Positions 11,641-21,682 of a stretch of DNA of 64,000 bases are shown one piece after another (within the stretch, counting starts at the first letter, position 1; every line of letters begins with the position of its first letter). This stretch comes from Casuarina equisetifolia. Its lineage: Eukaryota > Streptophyta > Magnoliopsida > Fagales > Casuarinaceae. The notes beneath the pieces were generated by a model. It ran no database searches. It saw nothing but the letters and a program-made list of their open reading frames with translations, and was not told the DNA's origin. The stretch is from positions 16,867,274 through 16,931,273 of the forward strand of contig CM052361.1 of NCBI GenBank assembly GCA_028551475.1, given 5' to 3'. The position numbers were made by a program, and so were the translations under genes.

Positions 11641-12286
11641 ATGAACTGGAGCTCAGAGCTGTTGGCGGGTGATGTGTATAGCGTGTCCCCTAACTTTGGA
11701 AGTAAACCCTGGCGGTGGAGAAAATTTGGAGAAAGCTTGGGTTCATTGTTGGGTAGGGATTCACCCCTAGACCCGACTAACCCAAGTTGGATCCAAGATT
11801 CGAATCATGACCCAAAAAGAAAATGGGGCCCTAGTTGGGTTTCGGGCTTGGGAATGCCAACCTCCGTAAGTACCCTAGCTTAGACCCAAGTAAAGAAAGT
11901 GGCCCACCTCTGCTTGGGCTCACTCCATCTGAACTTGGTTCCACTGGCTTGGACTGTGCTTTGCTCACTCCATTTGGTACAGGGTTAGACCCAAGTAAAG
12001 AAAGTGGCCCACCTCTGCTTGGGCTTAAATCTGAACTTGGTCCCACTGGCTTGTACTGTGCTTTGCTCACTCCATTTGGTATAGGCTTTAACTGAATCAG
12101 GCTGGAGGTGGTTTCTCCTAGTTGGTTGGTCTTGGTGCCCCTTTTGGACTGGCCTTGACCCAAATAATTGAGTTGGGCATGATCTGGCTGGACCGGTTTA
12201 GATTGCTCCAAACCTGAATTCACGAGTGAGTCGGGTGTACCTTTAAAAAGTAGAGCATCTGCAACCCGGCTCCTTGTATATGCCAT
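11641..12286 (-). pseudogene. gag-like ORF of a minus-strand retroelement, with internal repeats
   Basis: The minus strand has an ATG-initiated open frame of 151 codons (12286 to 11831) beginning MAYTRSRVADALLFKG. It starts about 185 bp inside a primer-binding site and LTR that point the same way, the place of gag. From about residue 70 it consists of two 35-residue repeats containing PNGVSKAQ and SPSRGGPLSLLGS, rich in Ser, Pro and Gly; at DNA level the units start at 11881 and 11986 (period 105 bp). No zinc knuckle, protease or RT follows to the left, so this is either a truncated element or a short non-autonomous one. I do not recognise the protein. Base composition is much less AT-rich than the flanks. 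Confidence 0.5.
11881..12088. repeat. 105-bp tandem duplication inside the gag-like ORF
   Basis: The segment starting tagacccaagtaaagaaag at 11881 is repeated from 11986 with few changes; the second unit lacks a few bases of the first. Both keep the minus-strand reading frame open. Confidence 0.85.
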
Positions 12287-12471
12287 TCTCCTGTTTTCGG
12301 CGTAGCAGCAAATGGTAAGGGAAAGTTAAGATTTTGTTTGGATGGTTTTCCATATGGTTTAGTTTTTAATTTCTACAGGAAAGTGTTAACTTTGTTTTGT
12401 AGGGCAAAAGCATAAACAAAGTCAGCAAAGAAAAAGAAACAAAAACCGATTGTGAAAGCTTGTTTTAACAA

Positions 12472-12484
12472 GGCTTTGATACCA
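12472..12484 (-). other. primer-binding site (tRNA-Met type)
   Basis: On the minus strand the sequence reads tggtatcaaagcc, a close match to the plant tRNA-Met primer site tggtatcagagcc, five bases from the LTR end at 12490. Confidence 0.75.
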
Positions 12485-12489
12485 TATCA

Positions 12490-12673
12490 TGAAACATGAA
12501 TGATACGAAGCAAAAGAAAATACCTATAGATAACTAAAGAAAGCATTAGGCAAATTCTATATGTTAGTTCTGCGTAGAACTTAAGTGAACAAAGGATCCT
12601 ATTTATAATACATGTACTAGACAATAAAAGGAAAATATACAAAAAGAATAAAGAAAATATTTTCTTACTAACA
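12490..12673 (-). repeat. short LTR (5' LTR of minus-strand element)
   Basis: On the minus strand this 184-bp segment runs from tgttagtaag to catgtttca, with TG...CA ends, and contains a TATA-like run. It directly precedes the primer-binding site. No second copy was found to the left, so the 3' end of the element is missing or too decayed to see. Confidence 0.6.
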
Positions 12674-14388
12674 TCCCAATTTTGTTGGTAAAAGCAAAGA
12701 AAATTATATAAGAAAGAACTTATTTGTTTCGAAATATTTAAATTCTTTCAAAAAAATGTTATTATGAGTGAGATTAAAAGGCTTCTTACCTTCATCTTTT
12801 TGTAGCTTTTGTAGCACTAATTGATCTTACAAAAGTGAGATTATGAGTGACAACTAATTGATCATGTCATGTAAAAAGAATCTCACCTTCAACCATAGAA
12901 ATAATAAGGCAACTAAAGAAATAATCAATCAATCCCAAATTAAGCAAATATATCTTAAAAGATATTTTATTGACTCATAAACGAAACATTGCATTTGGGT
13001 TCATGTTTGAGAGCCACCATGAAAACGATGAGTTTAGTGTTGGTTCCAATAGGCATCTAAAATAGTGCATTTGTGTTAGATTTAAGATTAAGCCCAAAAG
13101 GGGGTTTCAATTGGATTAATTGTGTGTACCTAATTATTTTGAATTTCTTCTTGGTTAGGCCTTAAAGTTTAGATATAGTGATCTTTTGATAAATTTATCA
13201 AAATATCTTGGTAGTAACTAATTAAAACTATACACAAGTCTAGTTTGAGCTTACTCTTGAACTTACATACGCTTTTGGCCAACAATACAAGTTAAATGGA
13301 CCTTTTACTAACAATCAAAACTAGGAGATTATCACCTCTTCCTACAACATTATCTACTATTCTACACATTGGAAAAATATTACACCATAATATATTCACT
13401 CCAACCGAGCTAACACACAAACACAATCAATGCCTACACTTGTTTTGAGCTCAATTTCATGCAGTAAGCAAAAGCCATATGCCTTTCAATGTCTAGGTAT
13501 TTTCCACAAAAAACCTTAATCTCAATGTTAGGGCTAATTATATATTCCAACAAATTATTTAATAATATAGCAAAATAGGAGAAATACAATTTTTACAACA
13601 ATTTCAAAGTTAAATGAATAAGAATCAAACCAAGTTGAAGTTGTTAAAACTAGATTCTCTATATTCTTGCCACGTCAACTTGATTGTGAGGACAATAAAA
13701 AGTAACTCGGACACATCAACATCAATTAAACATGTCAAATCTTCCAAGAATAATGCGTGTTCATGTAACACATGCACATCATCATCAAGCTCATGCTTGA
13801 TAGAAACTGCAAGTATTAAATCATGAATCAATCTTTAGCCTAAATCAAGGAACCTAAAGGGAAGTTTTTCAAATATGCAAATCACCATCACATAAATAAA
13901 TCCAAAGTCGTAAACCCTTTAATCTCACCAATCTTGATTGATTATGTATGTTCTTTTTCAAATGTTTTCCTTAATTGTAAATGGTAGATCACATTCATGA
14001 CTTGCATTGATTCTATTATTTGCTTCCTAGTTTAAAGGTTTTATTTTCTTTATAAGTTAGACCTACTATATTTGTACAGATTATCAAATTCATATATACT
14101 TTTCAATATTGCACTTTGTATTTTGCTTGAGAATTCTTAACTTCTTCTAAGAATTTCTTCATGAAATTGTTTTATTTTGTGAAATTTATTCTTTTAACTT
14201 GGTATCAATTTACCAAGCAACTGCAAACAATTTCATGAAATTTATTCTTTAGTCTACCAATGGTGAATGCCCCTTGATATGGGTACTTAACCCACCAACC
14301 TCCATGCTATGACCCATACCTTGTTACTCCCAACATTAGTAAACTTAACTATTCCCCGTATCAACGTCCATTTAAAAGTGAACAACTT
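12674..14388. other. intergenic, nothing firmly recognised
   Basis: Opposing short ORFs at 13614-13831 are compositional. Around 14160-14237 there are nested inverted repeats (catgaaattgttt with aaacaatttcatg, and cttggta with taccaag in the middle) of unknown meaning. No gene was seen. Confidence 0.35.
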
Positions 14389-15521
14389 TGTTGCAATTCT
14401 GTTATGACATAGAACATGTTACTAGCCTTTCTAAAGTGAAATCCTCCCAAGGAGAGTTTTGGATTTTCTTCTTGCTATAACCTACTATGAGCTAAGAGTT
14501 ATATAATAGAAAGGTAGAAATGGATTGCTGAGGGGTTCAAAAAGTGGTGGCTTTCATTCATATTAAGGGGAAAGCCCTTAGGTTACAAAAACATAGTAAA
14601 ATCAAACATAGTGAAAGGTGAGTTATTTTGAAGCTATTTAAGAGCATTATACTCATTGTCATTAAGGTCAGAAAATCAAAGAGAAAGCAAGTATTTTTCA
14701 AGCAACTCATACTCTTTTCTTAAGCTCTTCAAGCTCATGAAATTGGTTATTCATTTTGGTGTTCTAATCTAAGCTCATTACTGCTTTGATATAGTTTTTA
14801 GGAAATTAGATTGCTTTTTAATTTATATCATATTTGAGCTGATTTCATACAAGTAAACAGTGCTAGAGTTCATGTGATTTTGGGGCTTTTGTCTATATTA
14901 TTTTGTATTAAGTCTCTAGTACTTGTTTGAAGCTTCTAAGCTTAAATTCATATCTTGCAGAAGCTGAATTCAAAATTTGTATTTGATTGTTACTTATTGT
15001 TGAAATTCTAAGGGAGAGAATTTGTAATTGGGATTAGGGGAATGGTTCTCTCTTGTAATCAATTTGTTAGTTGATTGGAGAATGACTATAGTAGGTTGTT
15101 GTTAGAGTGTGGTAGAGTAGGTGTCGAGATGGCTTGAGCTGAACCACCTACCAAAATTTTGTATCTTTGTCTTATGTGATAACTTTACTTACTACTTTGA
15201 TTGCTTCACATAGGAAAAACAAAAAGACAAAAGAATTTTTGATAAACCTAATTCATCCCCCCTCTTAGGTTAGTATAAGATCTGACAGCTACAATAGGTA
15301 CATTATCCATAATACCATGCTACTAATGAACTGGAATTGCTAGAGAAAAGATGCATATATAACCACTCCTTTATTTGGTTGGCCATTCTAGCCGTGTCTA
15401 TCCTTGGCCATACTTAGTGTAATAATCTTTGGTGTTAAGTAACACATGTCAATAGTTTCCATCCCTTTGGATGTGGACCTACTAGTCCTTTATGATGTCT
15501 ACATGTCACTAGTCCATAACA
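14389..15521 (-). repeat. 3' LTR of gypsy element, split by an insertion
   Basis: 14389-14618 matches the right LTR from 20167 and the solo LTR from 58740 (shared blocks include the 'gtgaaatcctcccaaggaga' and 'aaagcccttaggttacaaaa' stretches). Homology resumes at about 15293 (aataggtac versus agcaggtac in the solo LTR) and continues to the terminal ccataaca at 15521. About 120 bp of the LTR expected at the junction is missing. Confidence 0.82.
14619..15290 (+). mobile_element. copia-type LTR fragment nested in the gypsy LTR
   Basis: This stretch is absent from the other two gypsy LTR copies. Its 3' part has a T-rich transcript-like body and a 'cctaattcatcccccctcttaggtt' end, the pattern seen at the 5' LTR/leader junction of many plant copia (Sirevirus/Tork-like) elements. 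It is followed at 15270-15285 by ttagtataagatctga, a decayed form of the tggtatcagagc primer site on the plus strand. Only this end of the element is present. Its left boundary is placed only where gypsy homology stops. Confidence 0.55.
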
Positions 15522-15531
15522 TCCTTCTCAA
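15522..15531 (-). other. polypurine tract of gypsy element
   Basis: On the minus strand agttgagaagga directly precedes the LTR start tgttatgg, the expected position and composition of a plus-strand primer tract. Confidence 0.55.
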
Positions 15532-15599
15532 CTAGGGAAATATCTTGCCCACAAGGTTAAGAAAGCAAGTAGTCACATCATTGGTCACTTCCTAAGTTG

Positions 15600-17300
15600 C
15601 AACTACCAAAGAGGCTCCTTCCTAATGTACTAAAAATTTAATTTGTCCTTGGCACATGTGAGAATTGGGAACAACCTAGGGTATGTGTCAGATTGGGTTG
15701 CTTTTTACAAATTTCACCAAAATAATGGCTTAGGCTTGGGTTAGATCATCAATAAATCTTTTAAGAACCAAAACATGAAACATGGTATAGAGTTTCGCCT
15801 TAGCGGGAAAATCAAGCTTATAAGGTAACTTGTTCGATTTGTCTAAAATTGTGAAGGGTTTAAAAAATTAAGGAGATAATTCATTGTTTTGTCATCTTAC
15901 TAGTGAAATTTATCTTGATGACTAAAGCCATAGGTACACTTGTTCTTCTACTACAAAATCCATGTTTCTATGCTTTTTGTTGTAGATATGCTTCATGTGC
16001 TTTTGTGATTTGATAAGGTGCAAATGCAAATTTTTAAGAATTTCATCTCGATTCTATAGCTCATGGTCTACTGCCTTACTCTTTGTGGTGCATGGTAAGT
16101 AGAATAAGATTGTTAAAGGAGGTTTACCATAGACCACTTCATATGGGGATGTACCAATGACATAATGAATGATGGTATTTAATTAAAGTCCACCCAGGAT
16201 AGCCATTTTGAGCATGCCTTTGTTTTAGAACTAGTGAAGTGATGCAAATACATTTGGATAGTTTGATTAACCATTTTCTTCTAGCCATTAATTTGCAGAT
16301 GTAGGCACTAGAAAAGTTAAACCTCGTACCTTGAAAGCAAAAGAATTCTCTCTAGAAGTTACTTATCATAGATAATACTTTTTGGAAGGTCATACAACTT
16401 TTGAACATTGCATAAAGAAGCCTGAGCCACAAAGATGGTGGTGTAAGGATGCTTTAGTGTGATGAAGTGACTAAACTTGGTTAGTTGGTCCACCATAACT
16501 AATATAGAGATCTTACCATTAGATGGAGAAAGCCCATTGATGAATTGAGTGAAATATCCTTAAATGCCCTTTAGCATGGGCAAAGGTTAGAGGAAGCCTA
16601 GTGAACAAGTACTCTTAACCTTGTGTTGCTAACAAGTGACACATGCTCACATAACCTCTATTATAGATTTGTGCATCTTTTACTAGAAAAATACTTACTT
16701 CAATTGTTGGGGTGTTTTGGATACTTCTTCATGGAACCCATTGTGTTTCTCAAATAATCTTTTGAACTAGTGTAAAACCTTGATTAAGGTATAAATGACC
16801 TTAAAAGAAGATGAGTCAATCTTTACTTTGCCACTATTCACTCTATTTTTTGTTCTTAATTCAATGTGCAAGCACCTATATAGTGAAGTTTGTTAGGGTT
16901 TCATTACACACTGTGAAGACCCAATTTGGTATTAGGGTGGAGATTGTTAGAAATTAGTCCCATTGTTTGTAGAGATGTCTCATGTCTGTCCAATGTTATT
17001 GAGATCTAGGGAAAGCTTTCCTAAAATTCCTCTTAAAAGTAACAATGTGGAAGTGGAGAGAGCTACCATAATTACCCTTTGTAGAAATTTAGGAAAAATT
17101 GTTACCCACTACGAGGTTATCAAGGTCTTGCTCATGTGTACTAACCATGTCATCTATGGAGAGAGAGTCCTTTGCTAGGGCACAATCTTGTCCTTGCTTG
17201 GTATTATCACCATAAGATATGGATGTATTGTGCTCGCAAGGTTCACTTGAGTGCTTGATCCACACAAGCCATGACAAGTGACTTTTGTGCATTGGTGAGG
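15600..17300 (-). pseudogene. gypsy integrase and C-terminal tail remnant
   Basis: On the minus strand, 16165-16113 reads IGTSPYEVVYGKPPL, the 'TSPF..VYGR.PP' landmark of plant gypsy integrases, preceded by a KMVNQTIQMYLHHF segment (the 'EVVNR.LE.YLR.F' motif). Further on, near 15850-15760, 'KLPYKLDFPAKAKLYTMFHVLVLK' is the 'Y.L.LP....IHPVFHVS.LK' segment that joins integrase to the chromodomain in chromoviruses. Many stops and frameshifts intervene. The part right of about 16900 is poorly readable and its domain limits are approximate. Confidence 0.78.
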
Positions 17301-17599
17301 TCCAACTTGTGCCTAATAGTCATAGCTTCATTCTCACCTCTCTATTACTTTAATGTATCAAGGAGTTGTTTAGCTTCATGGTAGTGTGCTTGTGTTTCTA
17401 GCATAAGAGTGCTCTAGCTACTGAGTTACTGTTGCTTAACATGTACTTAATAGAAAAATTAAACCCTATGAGTTTGGTTAACCATTGCTGCTAGGTTAAG
17501 GTTGTCAAATGTTGCTTTCATAAAAATCGTAGACTCCATTGGTCACAGGGATGGTAAAACGATGGCCTAACAAAAAATGCTAACACTATTGAATGGCTA

Positions 17600-18560
17600 A
17601 AGCTAAAGCCATGAGTTTTTCTTGTAGGTGGAGTATTATAGATGGCACTTATGGACCTTACTATAGTAGGCTATGCGCTAACAGTTTTGCAATAGCATGA
17701 CCCTTATAACAGTCTTTGAAGCATTTCACATAATGGTCAAAGGAAAGAAAAAGTCTAGTGGGGATATAACTTGGGCCTAAGTGAAGGATAGCCTGAGTTG
17801 CTTAAAAGTCACTTGCTCAACTTCTCCTAAATACAACTCTACAACTTTAGGTTCTTTTTTAATAGATTGGTAAGAGGATTTGTTATCCTTCCATAATCTT
17901 TAATGAAATAGCGAAATACTTGAAAAGACCTAAAAACCTATGAACTTCCTTAACAAAATGTAAGGTAGGCCATTCAGTAACAACCTTTACTTTATATTTG
18001 TCCATTGTAATACTAGCTTGACTTATTTTGAAGCTTTTAACCAAGGTATTCAATCCATACCTATAATCCTTTATTGATTATGTTCTTCCTAAGAGTAGTT
18101 GTAAATAATTATATCATTAAAAAAAAACTAAAACAAAGGATTACAGGTATGGATTGAATATCTCATTCATCAAGGCATGAAACATTGAGTTATAATGACC
18201 ATTATATGTTTGGAAAACAATCTTCTTTATGTCTTCTAACTATATGGATTTGGTAATACCTTGATCTAAGATTCATTTTGAAAAAATTTGTAGTTTCATC
18301 TAGTTTATCTAAAAGCTTATCTATGCTTGGTGTTGGAAAACTAACCTTAACAATGTGCTTGTTAAGCTGAAGTAGTCCACACATAAGTGCCAAGACCCAT
18401 CCCTTTTATTGACCAAGAGCATTGAGAAAAAGAAGGGGTTGAAACTTGGATAGATTAGACTAGATTCTAATAACTCTTGGATAGTATGCTCTATCTCAAT
18501 TTTGTGTGAGTATGGGTACTTGTAAGGATGAACAAAAATCAGGCACGGTGGGTTTTTTAA
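17600..18560 (-). pseudogene. gypsy reverse transcriptase remnant
   Basis: The minus-strand frame at 18393-18202 carries the RT core: LNKHIVKVSFPTPSIDKLLD, then LDETTNFFKMNLRSRYYQIH, equivalent to 'LNK.T.KD.FPIP.IDELLDEL..A..FSK.DL.SGYHQIR'. The rest of the RT and RNase H to the left is too broken to align by eye. A 25-bp inverted repeat (18048-18072 and 18135-18159) lies inside this region and is not part of a normal gypsy RT. Confidence 0.85.
18048..18159. repeat. 25-bp inverted repeat within gypsy RT
   Basis: attcaatccatacctataat plus ccttt at 18048-18072 is the reverse complement of 18135-18159 with one mismatch, separated by 62 bp that include a short A run. It can fold as a long stem. 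Confidence 0.85.
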
Positions 18561-19259
18561 ATACTATGATGGTTATAGGAGTGGTTCAATGGTAGCCCAT
18601 GAGGCTCTTGGAAGATTGTTAGAAATTGGTCTAAGACTTACTGAATTATGGTGCACCATGTGGGCTTGGTACCAACAAACACTAAAGGTCTACATGGAGG
18701 CCCTACCCACTTGATTTGTAGAAAAACAACCATCTTTCCTAAGCTAAAGCCTTTTGAATCTATGGGCCTCTAACTGATTGATCAATTGCATGCCTTTCTC
18801 CTTAGTGTTGCATGCATGAGCCTTGTACCATGAATGCCATGGTCAACTAGTCAAAACCCCACAACATTGACCCTTTACAAAAGAGGGAGAAACAAATCAA
18901 TCTAGAAGGTAACTCCTTACAATAAAAATTAGACATTAGAGCATAAACTTACATTAGTCATTTTTTCAAAATTGGCCACCATCATTGAGAAGGGAGTTCT
19001 TTTGTCAAGTTAAAGGCCTATTCTCTTAGCAAGTCATGGATTGATGAAATTGTGTAAGCTGCAAAAATCAATTAGGACTTACATTTAGAAGTTACAGTCC
19101 CTAATTTCCCTCACCACCCTTATTGTTTGGGGTGGTGCATTAGTTATACAGATGGTGTTAAGAGATTTCCAATTTTTCCCTTTTAGCAAGCTTGATCTCC
19201 TTGGTTTAAGGTGGAGGAAGTGCTAGAAACACCTTTTCCTAGAGGTTTGATTTAGAAAA

Positions 19260-20100
19260 CTAGCAATCTTCTAGATTGAACAAGTGCTTACAATGGTGGC
19301 TGATGAAAAAAGCTTGTTACAATGGAAGCATAAGCCTTTGGCCTTTTGGTTAGTCAACTCTGCTAGGGTTAGGTGTCTTATAGGAACACTTGATTTGGTG
19401 GAACCCAAACCTGTTGCATTGGGGTTTGATGGAGAAGTGAAATCCTTCTTTTTGTTAGGTGCCACCAAACAAGTCAATTGATGGTGTTCCTTGAATAATT
19501 GGACCAACTCAGTTGCTATCAATAGAGTTAAGGGCAGACATGCCTAAACATCTACTTGCAAGCTATAACAAAGCCTTATTGTAAAGTAGGTAATATGTTG
19601 GTTAAAGGAAAGATCCCCTACCTACAAAAGAAGTTTCAAGAAATGAGTATAGCACTTATTGATGGACCTTTGCTAGCATAAGTAAATTAAGTCCCTAAGA
19701 GGGAATTGACAATGGGTGGACCTAAATTGCGCTACTACTTCTCAAGCTAGCATGTCTCACATCAAATCTTAATTAGAAAAATCTCCTTTAAAGTAGCTGG
19801 AACCATACTTAGGTGTTGGCTTCCAAGTTTCAAATTACCACCTTTACCTTCTTGTCATTTTACACCTTTTAGTAAGAAAAGAATTGGTTGGCATGATAGA
19901 AGTTGTTGGAGGGGTCATCTAGGCTTATATAACAAGAAAAATCAAATTGTATCCCATGATTTTTCCACCCTACATTGTTGCCAGAATATGGGTTCCATGT
20001 GCCTTGGTTTACTTCGTCCTCACTAAGAGATTGTGAAAGTTGGTGCATGGCTTTAAAAAACTATCCCATTCTTTAATTCATTTCTGTGTATGTCAATTCA
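19260..20100 (-). pseudogene. gypsy gag remnant
   Basis: The minus-strand frame 19522-19271 contains PIRHLTLAELTNQKAKGLCFHCNKLF, which matches the chromovirus Gag end 'P.RRLTPAEL..RR.KGLCF.CDEKF'; the later zinc ligands are lost. Upstream (about 19930-19750) broken frames show 'LDDPSNNFYHANQFFSY' and 'LEANT..WFQ', the 'F.G.DP..W......+F......WFQ' Gag body. It is not a functional ORF. Confidence 0.78.
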
Positions 20101-20151
20101 TTTTGGCTTCAAGACTTTCCCATTTTCTTTCCAACATCTCAAGATCATAAT

Positions 20152-20163
20152 GCTATGATACCA
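20152..20163 (-). other. primer-binding site of gypsy element (tRNA-Met type)
   Basis: The minus strand reads tggtatcatagc three bases inside the LTR end at 20167, matching tggtatcagagc with one change. Confidence 0.82.
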
Positions 20164-20166
20164 TAA

Positions 20167-20490
20167 TGTTACAATTTTGTTATAACATAGAACTCATCGA
20201 CCTTCTAGAGTGAAATTCTCCTGAGGAGAGTTTTAGACTTTTTTCTTTCTATAACCTATTATTAAGGCAAGGGCTATAGAACATAGAGGTAGAAATAGAG
20301 TGCACAAGGATTAAGAAAATGATGGCTTTCATTCATATGGAAGGGAAAGCCCATAGGTTACAAAAGAACAGTGAAATCAAGCTTGTTGCCCTTATGCCTT
20401 TACCCTTATTTAAATACCCTTTAAGCGAATATTTTACCTCCTTTGGCGGTAGAATATCCTCAATTGCTAGTAGGCACACTGTTTGTAACT
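20167..20490 (-). repeat. 5' LTR of gypsy element, shortened
   Basis: 20167-20476 matches the solo LTR from 58740 (tgttacaattttgtt versus tgttacgattttgtt and onward to the 'aggcac/aggtac' block). After that only the short gtttgtaact resembles the LTR terminus gtaaca. About 200 bp of the family LTR is therefore missing on this side. The exact right edge is uncertain. Confidence 0.75.
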
Positions 20491-21002
20491 GAATTTATTT
20501 CCTACTTTGTTATTATTTAGATTCAATCGCTTTATAATTATTGATCACTTACTAATTTAGTGGTAAGCTAGCAAGGTGTAGAATTAAGTAGTTATAATTT
20601 AATACCTAGGTGCCATGTGTAATAAAAAAAAAATCGCTTTATAACTTCCACGCTCTAATGGTCTGATGCGCGACCTTAAGTAAATCGCACTCAATAATTG
20701 AAGGACGAAGAAATATAATTGACGTGGAGGCCTTGGATTCAAACCGGGGTGAGTTTTATGGTAGAATTCTCATAAGATAGAAAATAAAAAACAAAACAAA
20801 AAGACAAGAAAATAGAAGCGAAAGCTGAGATTTGACCTGTTCCTTCCAACTTGGATTTGGATTCCACCACAAAGCTGAGATTTAATTGGGCTGTGAGGAG
20901 ACGAGGGAAGGTGTCAATTTCTTCATTTCCACGGTCTCGGGGTTTCCGCCGCTTGTTTCACGAACCTCCGGTTTTGGACAGCGCACCGACCACCGGTTTA
21001 AA

Positions 21003-21074
21003 TAATGACTAATTTTTTAATGAGCATGCAATAATGTCTAATTTTTTAATGAGCATGAAATGATGTCTAATTTA
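21003..21074 (+). repeat. 29-bp tandem repeat, about 2.5 copies
   Basis: Units start at 21003, 21032 and 21061 and share 'taattttttaatgagcatg'; the third is cut after about 14 bases. Confidence 0.85.
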
Positions 21075-21631
21075 ATAACAAATAACGACAAGACAAAGGA
21101 AAGCAAATAAGATATCATAGAAATTAACGTCAAATAATAAAATAACTTTAAAAGTGCTGATTAAAGAAAAGCACTCCACCACCACCTTTATAAAAAGTTT
21201 ATACAAATACTCTCTCTTCCCCCCTCTCCCTCTTCTTCTCTCTTTGTCAGTTTATGTAAAGCTTAGTTGTATCCCTTTACTTTATCTCCAGTATAGAAAG
21301 TGATCCAACATTGTTTACTTTTGCAGTGCCAAGTACAAGACAAGCCACAGACCAACAAAAGAAAATCGCCTCAATTTCTGAATTCTGCTCTCACGTAGAT
21401 ACAACATAGCTTAACCCCATACGAAAGAAAGACTAGCCCAAGTAATAAACAATGTTTGCGTCTTATCTCTTGTATTGTTAAGTAATAAACAAGAAAGCTT
21501 AACTCACTACGAAAGAAAAACAGCCTAAGCCTATAAAAATACTGAAGTTTTATATTATGCTTATGATGGCCTTTGATAGTTGAGGAGCCTGAATAGTGGT
21601 TACAACATCTATTATACGGTCCTTATGAAGC

Positions 21632-21636
<5 letters not shown>

Positions 21637-21680
<44 letters not shown>
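21637..21680 (+). repeat. (CT)22 microsatellite
   Basis: An uninterrupted CT run of 44 bases. Confidence 0.95.

Positions 21681-21682
<2 letters not shown>

Larger units (their letters stand above)
14389..20490 (-). mobile_element. Ty3-gypsy (chromovirus-like) retrotransposon, minus strand, with nested LTR insertion
   Basis: On the minus strand the order from right to left is LTR (from 20167), tRNA-Met type primer site, gag, RT, integrase, a chromodomain-side tail, polypurine tract, LTR (15521 down to 14389). This is the Ty3-gypsy order. The left LTR is interrupted at about 14620-15290 by a plus-strand copia-type LTR. A third LTR of the family is the solo LTR at 58740-59262, which gives the full LTR length of 523 bp and confirms the ends. 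All ORFs are broken. The right LTR stops matching the solo copy at about 20476 and lacks the last part of the LTR, so it is truncated or internally deleted. No matching target-site duplication was found. Confidence 0.88.

Noticed and set aside
13614-13831. Overlapping ORFs of about 70 codons on both strands
   Set aside because: Both arise from the same catcat/tcatg-rich composition; neither shows a family motif or gene context.
14160-14237. Nested inverted repeats including cttggta/taccaag
   Set aside because: The arms are short, AT-rich and separated by unequal spacers; not distinguishable from chance in this composition and no MITE ends were found.
20733-20755. tRNA B-box-like word suggesting a SINE (also near 9080, 28240 and 59735)
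   Set aside because: No A box at the right distance, no poly-A or T tail and no target duplications could be found for any of them.
21637-21680. CT repeat considered as a GAGA-type promoter element
   Set aside because: No gene starts nearby; it is best described as a simple microsatellite.
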